Positions 36,697 through 45,960 of a stretch of 64,000 nucleotides of DNA are shown here, in pieces. Within the stretch, counting starts at the first letter, position 1, and the number at the start of each line of letters is the position of its first letter. The notes beneath the pieces are model-generated. The model worked only from the letters and a program-made list of their open reading frames with translations, did not search any database and was not told the DNA's origin. Where the stretch lies: the NCBI RefSeq assembly GCF_001598375.1, contig NZ_BCYV01000011.1:62001-126000 (forward strand), written 5' to 3'. This DNA is from Novosphingobium capsulatum NBRC 12533. Its GTDB lineage: Bacteria; Pseudomonadota; Alphaproteobacteria; Sphingomonadales; Sphingomonadaceae. The position numbers and the translations under genes were made by a program.

Positions 36697-38201
36697 GGCC
36701 GGCGATGCACGAGGCTTTGCCACCGCCCATCCACCGCAGCTTGGCTGTGCGGATCGCGGCATGGTGGCGCGGGGGCAGCTTTACGGCAGTGATTGCCATG
36801 TCGGCGCGGGCGAGCAGCCAACTGGCGCTGCTCGGCGTAACGCTGGTGGCCACGCGCACCCTGGCACCGGCCGATTTCGGCGTATTCGCGATTGCTGCCG
36901 CGTTCCTCACGCTCTCGCGTACCATGCTCTACACCGGGCCGTTCGAATACGTGCTCAAGGCGCCCGAGGCAGACAGCGCCACTGTCGCCAGCGCGGGCCT
37001 TGTCGCCAACGTCATCGTCGCGCTGGGCTGGGTACTCCTGCTGTGCGGCTGTGGCCTGGCCGCGCCGTTCGTGTTTCGCGGTTCGGGCGTGGCCCTGCTG
37101 CTGTTCTGCCTTGCCCCGTCCAACCTGCTGGCGGCTCTGGCCGGCTGGGAAGAGGCCATGCTGCTGCGCGGCCAGCAGGTGCGCCGCTATTACGCGATTA
37201 CCGTGATCACGGAAATTGCTGCTGGCCTGGGCGCTGCCGTCTTGCTGCTGATGGGTTGGGGCCTGTGGGCGCTGGTGGCGCAGGTCTATGCCCGGCTGGC
37301 GATCTTCATCGTGGCCTATCGTGCCGTTCTGGTGCTTCCCCGCCTGGCCAGGCCTTCCGCGCAGGAAACCTGGCGTGTGCTGGCGTGGTCGTGGAGCCGG
37401 TATGGTTCTGTCATGGTCGGTTTCCTGGCCAACTACAGCGGAGACCTGCTGCTGGGCGCAGTGTTTTCGCCGGCGGCCTCGGGCCTTTATCGCGCCGGAA
37501 ATCGCGTGGTTTCCGCGCTCGCCGATATGTTCGTGCAGCCAGCCGGGCTGCTGGTCACCACCGGCCTCGCGGCAGAGCGGGCGCGGGGCAGGGCAGGCGA
37601 TGGCAGCTGGTTGCGGCTGTCTGGGCTATTCGGCGCGCTGTGCTGGCCGGCGCTGGCCGGCCTTGCCGTGGTGGCTGACGAGATTGCCCCGGTCATGCTT
37701 GGGCCGGCCTGGGCCGGTGCGGGGCCCATCATCGCCGTGTTCTGCGTGGCACGCATGGCTGCCTTGCCGATTGCGGTGGCCTCGGCCGTGCTGGTGATCG
37801 AGGATCGGCAGCATCGGGTGCTGTGGGTGCAGTCCGTGGCGGCGGTGGCTACGGCCGCGCTCACGCTGGCGCTGGCCAGCCATGGTCCGATCGCAGCGGC
37901 CCTGGCCACCACGCTGGTCGCGCTGGGCTGGGCGCTCGCCCTGGGCGTGGCCGCGCGGCAGGCGGGTGCCGTGGCTGGCGCGGCACTGGGCGATCTGGCG
38001 CGGCTGGTGCTGTGGCCCACGCTCGCCACGCTCGGCCTGGCCTGGGGCGCGCGCCTGGTGGCGCTGCACTGGCACCTCAACCCCGGGCAGACCCTGGCCG
38101 TGGTCATTCCCGTTGGCCTTGCTGGCTGGGCGCTCTCGCTCCATGCGGTGCGGCGGCCCTTCCGCGCTGGCCTCGCCGCGCTTTCTGCCCGCCAGGCCTA
38201 A
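36693..38201 (+). CDS. Wzx-type polysaccharide flippase
   Basis: The 502-residue protein has about 12-14 membrane helices in the MOP/MATE-like polysaccharide transporter pattern: SARASSQLALLGVTLVATRT, then LAPADFGVFAIAAAFLTLSR near the start. The region NYSGDLLLGAVFSPAASGLYR in the middle is typical of Wzx-like flippases. It should move undecaprenyl-linked repeat units from the inner to the outer face of the inner membrane. It overlaps the GT4 gene by 4 nt and ends the first exopolysaccharide group. Confidence 0.88.
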   Translation: MRPAMHEALPPPIHRSLAVRIAAWWRGGSFTAVIAMSARASSQLALLGVTLVATRTLAPADFGVFAIAAAFLTLSRTMLYTGPFEYVLKAPEADSATVASAGLVANVIVALGWVLLLCGCGLAAPFVFRGSGVALLLFCLAPSNLLAALAGWEEAMLLRGQQVRRYYAITVITEIAAGLGAAVLLLMGWGLWALVAQVYARLAIFIVAYRAVLVLPRLARPSAQETWRVLAWSWSRYGSVMVGFLANYSGDLLLGAVFSPAASGLYRAGNRVVSALADMFVQPAGLLVTTGLAAERARGRAGDGSWLRLSGLFGALCWPALAGLAVVADEIAPVMLGPAWAGAGPIIAVFCVARMAALPIAVASAVLVIEDRQHRVLWVQSVAAVATAALTLALASHGPIAAALATTLVALGWALALGVAARQAGAVAGAALGDLARLVLWPTLATLGLAWGARLVALHWHLNPGQTLAVVIPVGLAGWALSLHAVRRPFRAGLAALSARQA

Positions 38202-38305
38202 GGCGACGTGGGCAAAATTCGAATGCCCGGAAGCTCCCACTTGCTGACATTTGAAGCGATGTCCATGGTAGGCCCCAGCGAGGCGCAATCTGCGGGGGAG
38301 TTAGG

Positions 38306-38845
38306 ATGAACAGCAAAGCCATCATAGCGCTGGTGATGACACTATCCGCCGTAGCAGCAGTTCCAGCTTATGCAGCCCAATTGGAATTCGACTGCGACGT
38401 GCCTGCTGATCATTTCTCTTCCGTATCTCAAGACGTGGCCAACGGCGGCAGCGTAAGCGGCACGATCAGAATGTATGAGATGCGTAACGGCAATAATTTG
38501 CCAGTTGTCGGCGCGGGAATCTTCAGTCCAGAAAAGCGAGCCATTGCGGAATTTCAGCTTGTCGCCTCCGATACTCATGCCCAAAGCTTCGACATCATAT
38601 TCAGCGTGAACCATGATGGTGATGCAAAAAGAGAGAAAGTCGGGGAGGTTGATGCATCGTCTGCCGTAGCATTTAACATTTTTCTTTCCGCTACCGGGAA
38701 AGCCGTTCTGAACGTGAATGGTGGTGAGTTCCAATCTGATGCGTCTGCGATTTCCGGCGGTCGCGCAATGGCGTTCTGTTCGACCGCCCAATTCAAATTT
38801 ACGAACCTCATATTTTCCGCGAACGGCAACGGCAGTGGAGACTGA
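38306..38845 (+). CDS. Secreted hypothetical protein, low GC
   Basis: The 179-residue protein has a clear Sec signal (MNSKAIIALVMTLSAVAAVP, cleavage after AYA) and a mature part predicted mostly beta. It has one N-terminal Cys (FDCDVP) and one near the C-terminus (AFCSTAQF), which could form a disulfide. No family was recognised. The gene is visibly poorer in G+C and in preferred codons than both neighbours, and it follows the flippase by about 100 nt in the same direction. This may be recent acquisition. A ribosome site GGGGGAG lies close to the ATG. Confidence 0.7.
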   Translation: MNSKAIIALVMTLSAVAAVPAYAAQLEFDCDVPADHFSSVSQDVANGGSVSGTIRMYEMRNGNNLPVVGAGIFSPEKRAIAEFQLVASDTHAQSFDIIFSVNHDGDAKREKVGEVDASSAVAFNIFLSATGKAVLNVNGGEFQSDASAISGGRAMAFCSTAQFKFTNLIFSANGNGSGD

Positions 38846-38937
38846 CCCTGGTTCGTAGCGGTAGAATGAAGCGGAACGGCAGCTTCCCACCAGTTTTGAT
38901 CATTCCCAAACCGCCGATTTTGCCCACGCGCCCTCAT

Positions 38938-40408
38938 TCACGCCGTGGCGATCCACGCGGCGGCGGCCTGCATTACTGGGTCAGTCCCGGCGGCGATCGT
39001 GGCGGCGGTTTGCGGTACCAGATGATCGGGCATGATGCCGGCGTCGGGCTGCGGCGTCGGCGGGAAATAGCCGATCAGCGGCAGGTCGAACTCGATGCCG
39101 CTGCCTGGCAGGCGCGTGAAGAAGAAGCCTCCGCCATTGATGCCACGGCGGTTGCCGCCGGTCGGCTCGCCAAACAGGGTGATCTTGCCGCTGGCGCGCG
39201 CCGCGCTGATAAATCCGAACGTGGCTGAACTGTTGGCCGGGCCGATCAGCGCGGCCACCGGCACGGTCAACCGCTTGGCATCGGGCCGGACCGGTTGCGG
39301 CGCATGGGTTTGCGGCAAGCTGATCCAGCCGTGGCCCAGGTCGGCCCCGCCTTCGCCAATGTGGCGATAGCTGTCGTCCCACGTCGAAACATGATCGGCG
39401 AGGCTGGCGGGCACGGTGCGAAATCGCACGCGGCTGCTGAATGGCCAGTTCATGACATCGCGATCGACCAGCCGCGCCAGGATCTGATCGCCGCAATCAT
39501 CCCCGCCTTCGTTGCGCCGGATATCAATGATCAGGCCGCGGGCGTGCGCGGCATCGTCAAGCCGGTCTGCCAGCCACGTCCGCCAATCCCATTTGCTGTT
39601 CCACATGCCCCAGTCGGGCATGGTCAGCACGGCAATGCGATCGCTGCGCACCTCGTAGGTCCAGCGCGGTGCGTCGCTATTTGCGGGCAAGCGGAGCATA
39701 TTGGCGCGCCGGGCGGCGAGACCGATCGCTGGCACCTCGATCCGGGTGCGGCGCCCATCGGGCAGGATGGCGTCGAGTGCGTGGCGCCCGGTCGGGGGTG
39801 GCAGAAGCAGGCCCTGGAACACGTCGAAGGTCTCGATAGTGGCGTCGCCACGAACACCGAGCAAAGAGCGGCGCTTGGCATCGTTGTGCCCATCGGCGCG
39901 GACATAGGGCATGAGCCGGGCCAGGATCTGCCCGCTCGGCATCCCGTTCACCGCGGTGATCTGCGTGCCACGCGGCAATGCCCCGGTGCCGGTGTGATCG
40001 GCGGTGACGACCATCGCCTCGCCGATCCATTCGAAGTGAAACGGCAGCCGCGTCGGTCGGTCGAACAGCGGCCTTGGCCACGGCATCTGACTGGTTGAAG
40101 AAATTGGCATAGCTGTGCCCGCAGCGCAGCGTCGCCAGCAGTCGTGATAGAGCGAGATAGCACCGATCAAGATTGCCCGCGTTGAGGCCCGCGCCATAAT
40201 CCAGCGCGAACCGGTCAAGGTTCCGGGCGAGTTCTGCGGGCGAAAGATAGCGGTCGCGGCCGGGATGGATCGCCAATGCCGCGCGCAACACGGCCATATC
40301 GGCTTCCAGGGGGGCCTGTGCCGCGTGGGCCTGCGCCGCGTGTGCAGATGGTGCGGGGCACAAGGGCAGTGCCGCCAAGCCCGCCAGCACGCTGCGGCGC
40401 TCCATCAT
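38938..40408 (-). pseudogene. S41-family peptidase, interrupted by one frameshift
   Basis: The 5' part (from 40408) reads MMERRSVLAGLAALPLCPAP with a signal peptide and then LECDM-like helices to CGHSYANFFNQSDAVAKA. Around 40069-40072 the frame shifts. The remainder, LFDRPTRLPFHFEW onward, runs to 38938 with a C-terminal S41 protease core: RGLIIDIRRNEGGDD, and ALIGPANSSATFGFISAARA holding the probable catalytic Ser. Removing one base restores a single protein of about 489 residues. It would be a secreted carboxy-terminal-processing-type protease. Either the gene is decayed or the base call is wrong; both halves keep good coding character. Confidence 0.75.
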
Positions 40409-40518
40409 ATGCTTCCCCTCAGCCAGTCATGATCGTGCGTCGGGTGTATCGGATTTTTACGGGGCTGTCTGTGTCGGTGTCTGCCTAGGCACGCGGCAGC
40501 CCCTTTGGGCAGGCGCGA

Positions 40519-41190
40519 TCAGGGCGCCGCTGGTTTTGTGGGCGCAGGCGACTGCCCCACGATAAAGCGTGCGACAAGGCGGCGCGTGGTGGCGACCGGA
40601 ACCCCTGCTTTATCGGTAACGACCGCCAATTTCTCGCTTCCGGCCAGGGTTTTGCAAGCGGCCCTGGCGAGCGGCGGAGAGAGGATTTCGGTTGCCAGCG
40701 GCTGTGTCCTGGGGGCGGCCACGCATGCGCCGGGCGTGCCGTCTGCCGCCACGAACTGGGCGACCGCCACACGCGCGCGATCCGCTATTCCGGCTGGCAA
40801 GCCGGCGACGTAAACGTCCAGATCGACCTGGTCTGGGCTCTTGGCGTTGGTCAAGTTGTCGATCGTATAGCTGATCCAGGTGCGATAGACCCCATAGACT
40901 GGCTGACCTTCGGCATCGCGCGCTGGTTCAAAGCGCGCGCGCCGTTTGATCAACGCGCATGTCAGGGCCGCGGGGGTCTTCTCGGCAAAGCCAGGCCCAC
41001 GCACAAAGCCGATCATGCGGCAGGATTCGGTTAGCCCAGCGGGGTTGACCACCACCTCCATGTTGACCATCGCGCTTTGCAGGGCCTGTGTCATGCGGCT
41101 CGGATAATCGTCGGCCGTGACAACTCTTTCGCCGTGGATCAGATCTGGCGCGGCAAGGCCAAGCGCAAGTGTAGCAAGCAAAACGGGCAT
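40519..41190 (-). CDS. Secreted TonB C-terminal-like protein
   Basis: The 223-residue protein has a short hydrophobic export signal (MPVLLATLALGLAAP) and then two TonB-C-like modules. The first covers about 30-115 (VNPAGLTESCRMIGFVRG, then RARFEPARDAEGQPVYGVYR), and the second is a weaker one near 150-215. Proteins with a TonB-C fold but no Pro-rich spacer or clear anchor are frequent in sphingomonads, and their role is unclear. GGAGAG lies 5 nt before the ATG. It is on the same strand as the membrane protein and hydroxylase genes upstream, so they may share a transcript. Confidence 0.65.
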   Translation of the reverse strand: MPVLLATLALGLAAPDLIHGERVVTADDYPSRMTQALQSAMVNMEVVVNPAGLTESCRMIGFVRGPGFAEKTPAALTCALIKRRARFEPARDAEGQPVYGVYRTWISYTIDNLTNAKSPDQVDLDVYVAGLPAGIADRARVAVAQFVAADGTPGACVAAPRTQPLATEILSPPLARAACKTLAGSEKLAVVTDKAGVPVATTRRLVARFIVGQSPAPTKPAAP

Positions 41191-41252
41191 CCACGCTCTC
41201 CACTGGAACCAAGCCCAGTGTTATGCCGCTGCAGCGCCCTTGCCAACTGCGC

Positions 41253-41867
41253 CTATTCGCCCACCAATTGCTTGCGCAGGCGGGCCTTTACCAGTTTCGC
41301 CTCAAGGATGCGGCCGATCACATAGAGCACGGCGAAGAAGCTGGCAAAGACATAGGCCGATGTCGGGGAGTAGCGATCGCCCTTGCGGTCGGGCTTCTTG
41401 CCGTCCTTGTCAGGCGCGGGGGCGCCCAGCGCCTTGTCGATGGGGTTCATCGGCAGGACGCGGTCCTTGCTGGCGTCTTTCTTCTTTTCGGCCTTGGCCT
41501 TTTCCGCCGCTTCGGCCGCCGGTTTCTGCCAATGGCCAACCGCGATGGTCAGTTGGGCAAAGGCCAGGAACAGCAGCGGTGCCAGGAAGCACAGCAGGAG
41601 CGCGCGGCTGATCAGGTGATAGCGCAGCACCAGGCCCGTGCTGCCTTGTTCCACCTGCAGCACGCCGTTTTCGAACACGGCCAGTTTGTCTTGCGCGGCG
41701 GGATCAACCTTGTTGAAGCGCAGGGCATCGGCGGCGCGCTGCTGGCTGGTGCCGGGTTGGCGCAACAGCGGTTGCAGCTTGGCAAAGGCTTCGTCGCCGG
41801 TCTGGCCGGCGGGCAGGTCCAGGCTGCCGCGCACATGCCAGATCCAATCGATGAAGCGCAGGTTCAC
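41253..41867 (-). CDS. Two-TM membrane protein, unknown function
   Basis: The 204-residue protein has a soluble N-terminal region of about 80 residues, a membrane helix at about 86-106 (ALLLCFLAPLLFLAFAQL) and a Lys/Glu/Asp-rich periplasmic or cytoplasmic loop. A second helix lies at about 167-187 (AYVFASFFAVLYVIGRILEA). No family was recognised. It lies 70 nt downstream of the sterol-desaturase-like gene on the same strand and may be a partner of that membrane enzyme. Confidence 0.65.
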   Translation of the reverse strand: MNLRFIDWIWHVRGSLDLPAGQTGDEAFAKLQPLLRQPGTSQQRAADALRFNKVDPAAQDKLAVFENGVLQVEQGSTGLVLRYHLISRALLLCFLAPLLFLAFAQLTIAVGHWQKPAAEAAEKAKAEKKKDASKDRVLPMNPIDKALGAPAPDKDGKKPDRKGDRYSPTSAYVFASFFAVLYVIGRILEAKLVKARLRKQLVGE

Positions 41868-41936
41868 GGGCGTTTTCCGGTGGGCGTGGTGGGGGCGCTG
41901 CCGGCGAGGGAGGCGGTGCTGCTGCTCATCCCCACG

Positions 41937-42926
41937 TTACTCGGCCGGAACGGCGGTGGTGGTGGCGGGGCGGGCGAACTTCGCCTTGATCGTGCGCCAG
42001 CCATCGGTGAACGGGTAGGTCATCTGTTCGCGAATGCTCATGCGGCGGCCGCCTTCCATGCCCAGCAGTTCGGCTTCACCATCGACGCAGGTGCCGAACA
42101 TGCGATCGATGAAGATATAAGTATTGGTAAAGTTGCTGCGGCTGGCCTCAAAGTCCTGAGAATGGTGCAGGCTGTGATGTTCGGTAGTGTGGAACAGGAA
42201 GCGCCACCAGCGCGGCGAATTGAACCGCACGTTGATGTGTTGATAGCTGCCCACCGCCATGCCGATGGCCCCGGCCAAAAGGAACGCGCGCGGCACGAAA
42301 TCGAAGAAGCCACCCACGCCCAAGCCGATCAGGAACAGCTCGACCGGATTGCCCACCGCGCCCTTGTTGATGTTGAGCTGGGTGATGTAGTGGTGCACCG
42401 AATGGGGCAGCCACAGCGGATACCAGTTGTGCATGCCACGGTGCATCCAGTATTGCCCGAAATCGAAAATGAACGAAATCAGGAAGGCCTGCACCAATAT
42501 CGGCAGCGTGATGAACCAGTTGAACTTGTCCCAGTGCAAGGCATCCTGGATCGCGCCGACCATCACGTCTGAACCGATGAAGCCATCGACCAGGCGCAAT
42601 ACAGTGTAACCCAGACCAACATAGAACAGGTCGGTGGTGACTTCCTTCCACGTAAGCTGCCAGCTTTCATGGCGGGGAAAGAAGAACTCCATCGCCATCA
42701 GCAAGACACGGAAGCCGATGCCGATGCCAATCGCGGTGGATGCCTTGGCGATCGAGTTCGGCGCATAGTACCAGAACAGGATCATCGCGAAGAGCACGGT
42801 AGGCTGAAACCAGGTGAAGAACAGGCGCTTGAACGGGCCACCTTCCACCCGCGGCACGTTTTCCCAGCCCACCGTCACCGGTGCCTGGGTGCCTATCCGC
42901 CGCTTGCCGACCAGAACGCCTTCCAT
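41937..42926 (-). CDS. Sterol desaturase/fatty-acid hydroxylase family enzyme
   Basis: The 329-residue protein has about five membrane helices and the three His boxes of the di-iron hydroxylase superfamily: YWMHRGMHNWYPLW, PHSVHHYITQLN and TEHHSLHHSQDF. It should hydroxylate or desaturate a lipid at the membrane; bacterial members act on fatty acids, hopanoids, carotenoids or ornithine lipids, and this sequence does not say which. The GAGGTCAGG ribosome site precedes ATG 42926. Three GTAATAC repeats lie just upstream in the divergent spacer shared with an SDR gene. Confidence 0.9.
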   Translation of the reverse strand: MEGVLVGKRRIGTQAPVTVGWENVPRVEGGPFKRLFFTWFQPTVLFAMILFWYYAPNSIAKASTAIGIGIGFRVLLMAMEFFFPRHESWQLTWKEVTTDLFYVGLGYTVLRLVDGFIGSDVMVGAIQDALHWDKFNWFITLPILVQAFLISFIFDFGQYWMHRGMHNWYPLWLPHSVHHYITQLNINKGAVGNPVELFLIGLGVGGFFDFVPRAFLLAGAIGMAVGSYQHINVRFNSPRWWRFLFHTTEHHSLHHSQDFEASRSNFTNTYIFIDRMFGTCVDGEAELLGMEGGRRMSIREQMTYPFTDGWRTIKAKFARPATTTAVPAE

Positions 42927-43227
42927 AAGCCTGACCTCGTAATACTTGGGTACCCGGTCTAGTAATACTAATTGAAGACATGGTAATACGGATAGAATGC
43001 TTCGTCTATACCATATTGCACCTGCTTATTGCCTAAATCGCCCGGTAAAACCGGCATTTCGGCCGATTTGCGGGCCAGGCCATGGTGCGATGCACCGCGA
43101 GGCGCGGGTGGCCGCAGCAGCGCTGGCGACAAGCCAGCCCGATTCGCGACAGGAAATGAACTTGCCTCCACGGCGTTTCCCGCTCAGACCGACGCCCCCC
43201 GAGGGGCAGAGAAAGGGCAAGGCGATC
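42927..43227. other. Divergent spacer between hydroxylase and SDR genes
   Basis: This roughly 300-nt region is AT-richer near 42939-42990, where three GTAATAC direct repeats lie. The rest is GC-rich and holds an in-frame extension of the SDR gene (from about 43156) that is not part of the fold. Promoters for both genes should be here. Confidence 0.5.
42939..42989. promoter_or_regulatory. Three GTAATAC direct repeats, possible operator
   Basis: GTAATAC occurs at 42939-42945, 42962-42968 and 42983-42989, spaced 23 and 21 nt, about two helical turns. GGGTACCC (42948-42955) is a perfect palindrome between the first two. Same-face spacing in a divergent promoter suggests a regulator binding site. 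Confidence 0.4.
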
Positions 43228-44007
43228 ATGCCAAGGTTGCAGGACAAGACATGTGTGGTCACCGGCGCTGCCAGCGGCATTGGCCTGGCCATCGCCAGGC
43301 AGTTTCACGCCGAGGGGGCACAGGTGATCCTGACCGATTGCGACACCGCTGCCGGCAGTGCTGCGGCCGCCGCGATCGGCTGCCGGTTCGTCGCGCTCGA
43401 TGTGCGGGACGAGGCCGCCTGGGCCGCGCTCGCCATGCAGGCGCCAGTGATCGATGTGTTGGTCAACAATGCCGGGGTCACCGGGTTCGAGCATGGCGCC
43501 GTGGCGCATGATCCCGAACACGCCAGCCTGGCCGACTGGCGGGCGGTCCATGCCGTCAACCTTGATGGCACGTTCCTGGGCTGTCGCTATGCCATCGGCG
43601 CGATGAAGGGGCAGGGCAAGGGCTCGATCATCAATATCTCGTCGCGCTCGGGCCTGGTCGGCATCCCTTTTGCCGCCGCCTATGCCGCTTCAAAGGCGGC
43701 GGTGCGCAATCACACCAAGTCGGTGGCGCTCTATTGCGCGCAGGCCGGCTGGCAGATCCGCTGCAATTCGATCCACCCCGGCGCGATCCTGACCCCGCTG
43801 TGGGAGCCGATGCTGGGCACCGGCCCCGATCGCGACGCGCGCATGCGGGCGCTCGTCGCCGATACGCCGCTCAAGCGTTTTGGCACGCCCGAGGAAGTGG
43901 CAGCGCTCGCCGTGATGCTCGCCAGCGACGAGGCGACCTATGTCACCGGCGCGGAGTTCAACATCGATGGCGGCCTTCTCGCCGGATCGGCGGCGACGCC
44001 GGGGTGA
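43228..44007 (+). CDS. Short-chain dehydrogenase/reductase
   Basis: This 259-residue classical SDR starts at [20 protein letters not shown] (ATG 43228, AAGGGCAAGG upstream). The nucleotide motif TGAASGIG, the NNAGV motif, the catalytic Ser in [11 protein letters not shown] and the YAASK Tyr/Lys pair are all present, as is the [10 protein letters not shown] segment. D41 after the second strand (LTDCDT) suggests NAD(H) preference. Likely substrates are alcohols or steroids such as a 3-alpha/7-alpha-hydroxysteroid type, but this is not decided. It is divergent from the hydroxylase, which may hint at a shared lipid or sterol substrate. Confidence 0.9.
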   Translation: MPRLQDKTCVVTGAASGIGLAIARQFHAEGAQVILTDCDTAAGSAAAAAIGCRFVALDVRDEAAWAALAMQAPVIDVLVNNAGVTGFEHGAVAHDPEHASLADWRAVHAVNLDGTFLGCRYAIGAMKGQGKGSIINISSRSGLVGIPFAAAYAASKAAVRNHTKSVALYCAQAGWQIRCNSIHPGAILTPLWEPMLGTGPDRDARMRALVADTPLKRFGTPEEVAALAVMLASDEATYVTGAEFNIDGGLLAGSAATPG

Positions 44008-44058
44008 GGTGGCAATGGGCGATCGGGATGGATACCACCCCGATCACGGCCCCGTGTC

Positions 44059-45933
44059 TCACCCGTCGACCTGTTCGCTCCAGGCCAGCCACTGCGCTTC
44101 CACGCGGGCGAGTTCGGCTTCCAGGTCTTCGCGCAGCTTGCCCATGGCGCCCAGGTTCATGCCCTTGAGCTGCCCGGTTGCCTTGGCCGGATCGGCGAGG
44201 GCGGCATCGATGTCGGCGATGCGGGCCTGCAGCTTGGCCATGTCCTTTTCGGCCTTGGCAATCTGCTTGCCCAGCTCGCGCCGCGCCTGCCATGCCGCCT
44301 GGGTGGCAGCCTTCTCCGCCTCGGTCTTGGGGCTCGCGGCCGGCTTGGCAGCGGCATCGGCCTTGGGCTGGTTCCGGCCCAGCACGAAGTCGATGTAATC
44401 CTCCATGCTGCCATCATAGGGCACGGCTGCCCCGTCATCGACCAGCACCAGGCGGTCTGCGGTCAATTCCACCATGTGGCGATCGTGGCTGATCAGGATG
44501 ACCGCACCCTGATAGGCGTTGAGCGCCTGGACCAGCGCCTCGCGCGCATCGACATCAAGGTGGTTGGTCGGTTCGTCGAGGATCAGCAGGTGCGGCGCAT
44601 CGCGGGTGACGAGCGCCAGGGCGAGCCGCGCGCGTTCCCCGCCTGAAAGGCGCGAAACTTCGGTCGTCGCCTTGTTGCCGGAAAAGCCGAACCGACCCAG
44701 CTGGGCGCGCACGGCGGCCTGGGTCTTGCCCTCCATGGCGCGGGTCATGTGCAGCAGCGGGGTATCGCTGCCGGCCAGTTCTTCCACCTGGTACTGCGTG
44801 AAATAGCCGATGGCGAGCTTGCCCGAGGTGGTCATGCCGCCTTCCATCGCCGGCAGTTGCCCGGCGAGCAGGCGCGCCAGCGTGGTCTTGCCGTTGCCGT
44901 TGCGGCCCAACAGGGCAATGCGGTCATCGGGATCGATGCGCAGGTTCAGCCGCTTGAGGATCGGCTGGCCGGGGGCATAGCCCACCGCCGCCATGTCCAG
45001 CGTGATGAGCGGCGGGCGCAGTTCATCGGGGCTGGGGAAATCGAACGTCAGGCTGGGGTCTTCCAGCATGGCCACCACCGGCTGCATCTTGGCCAGCATC
45101 TTGGCGCGCGATTGTGCCTGCTTGGCGGTAGAGGCGCGGGCGCTGTTGCGGCGGACATAGTCTTCCAGCTTGGCGCGCTGGCTGGCCTGGGCGGCCTGGG
45201 CCGCGGCGGCCTGCGCCGCGCGTTCGGCACGCTGCCGCTCGAAACTGTCATAGCCGCCGGGATAGAGCGTGACCTTGCCGCCCTGCAGATGCAGGATATT
45301 GTCCACCACGTTGTTGAGCAGGTCGCGCTCGTGGCTGATCACGATCAGCGTGCCGGGATAGCTGCGCAGGAAATTCTCCAGCCACAGCGTTGCTTCCAGG
45401 TCGAGGTGGTTGGACGGTTCGTCGAGCAGCAGCACGTCGGGCTGGGAAAACAGCAACGAGGCCAGCGCCACGCGCATTTTCCAGCCACCCGAAAAGCTGT
45501 CGAGCGGGCTGGCCTGCATCGCTTCGTCAAAACCCAGGCCGATCAGGATGCGCGCCGCCCGCGCCGGGGCGGTATAGGCGTCGATCGCGATCAGCCGCTC
45601 GTGCACGTCGGCCAGGCGGTCGGGGTCGGTGCAGGTGTCTGCCTCGATCAGCAGCGCGGCGCGCTCGGTATCGGCGGCCAGAACGGATTCAAACGGTGTG
45701 GCCGTACCGGTGGGCGCTTCCTGCGCGATATAGCCCAGGCGGGCGCGGCGCGGCATGTCCACGCTGCCTTCGTCGGGCTCGATCTCGCCGATCAGCACTT
45801 TCATCAGCGTGGATTTGCCCGCGCCGTTGCGCCCGATCAGGCCGACGCGTGCGCCGGTGGGAACGGTGGCCGAGGCGCGATCGATGATGGTGCGGCCGCC
45901 CAGGCGCACGGTGATGCCGGAAATGGTGAGCAT
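44059..45933 (-). CDS. ABC-F family ATPase
   Basis: The 624-residue protein has two ABC ATPase domains on one chain and no membrane part. Domain 1 has GLIGRNGAGKSTLM, the signature SGGWKMR and LLLDEPSNHLDLEA. Domain 2 has LLGRNGNGKTTLA, SGGERARLAL and LILDEPTNHLDVDA. A charged linker of about 80 residues, the ABC-F hallmark, separates them (SQRAKLEDYVRRNSARASTA). A C-terminal Lys/Glu-rich coiled coil covers about 540-620. ABC-F proteins act on the ribosome E site; this one is closest to the Uup/YheS type by layout. Resistance function is not indicated. Confidence 0.92.
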   Translation of the reverse strand: MLTISGITVRLGGRTIIDRASATVPTGARVGLIGRNGAGKSTLMKVLIGEIEPDEGSVDMPRRARLGYIAQEAPTGTATPFESVLAADTERAALLIEADTCTDPDRLADVHERLIAIDAYTAPARAARILIGLGFDEAMQASPLDSFSGGWKMRVALASLLFSQPDVLLLDEPSNHLDLEATLWLENFLRSYPGTLIVISHERDLLNNVVDNILHLQGGKVTLYPGGYDSFERQRAERAAQAAAAQAAQASQRAKLEDYVRRNSARASTAKQAQSRAKMLAKMQPVVAMLEDPSLTFDFPSPDELRPPLITLDMAAVGYAPGQPILKRLNLRIDPDDRIALLGRNGNGKTTLARLLAGQLPAMEGGMTTSGKLAIGYFTQYQVEELAGSDTPLLHMTRAMEGKTQAAVRAQLGRFGFSGNKATTEVSRLSGGERARLALALVTRDAPHLLILDEPTNHLDVDAREALVQALNAYQGAVILISHDRHMVELTADRLVLVDDGAAVPYDGSMEDYIDFVLGRNQPKADAAAKPAASPKTEAEKAATQAAWQARRELGKQIAKAEKDMAKLQARIADIDAALADPAKATGQLKGMNLGAMGKLREDLEAELARVEAQWLAWSEQVDG

Positions 45934-45960
45934 GCCCGTGCGCCTAGCCGGCTGCGCCCG

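Noticed and set aside
41223..42572. 449-codon plus-strand frame opposite the membrane protein and hydroxylase
   Set aside because: The His-box hydroxylase and the two-TM protein on the minus strand are clearly the real genes.
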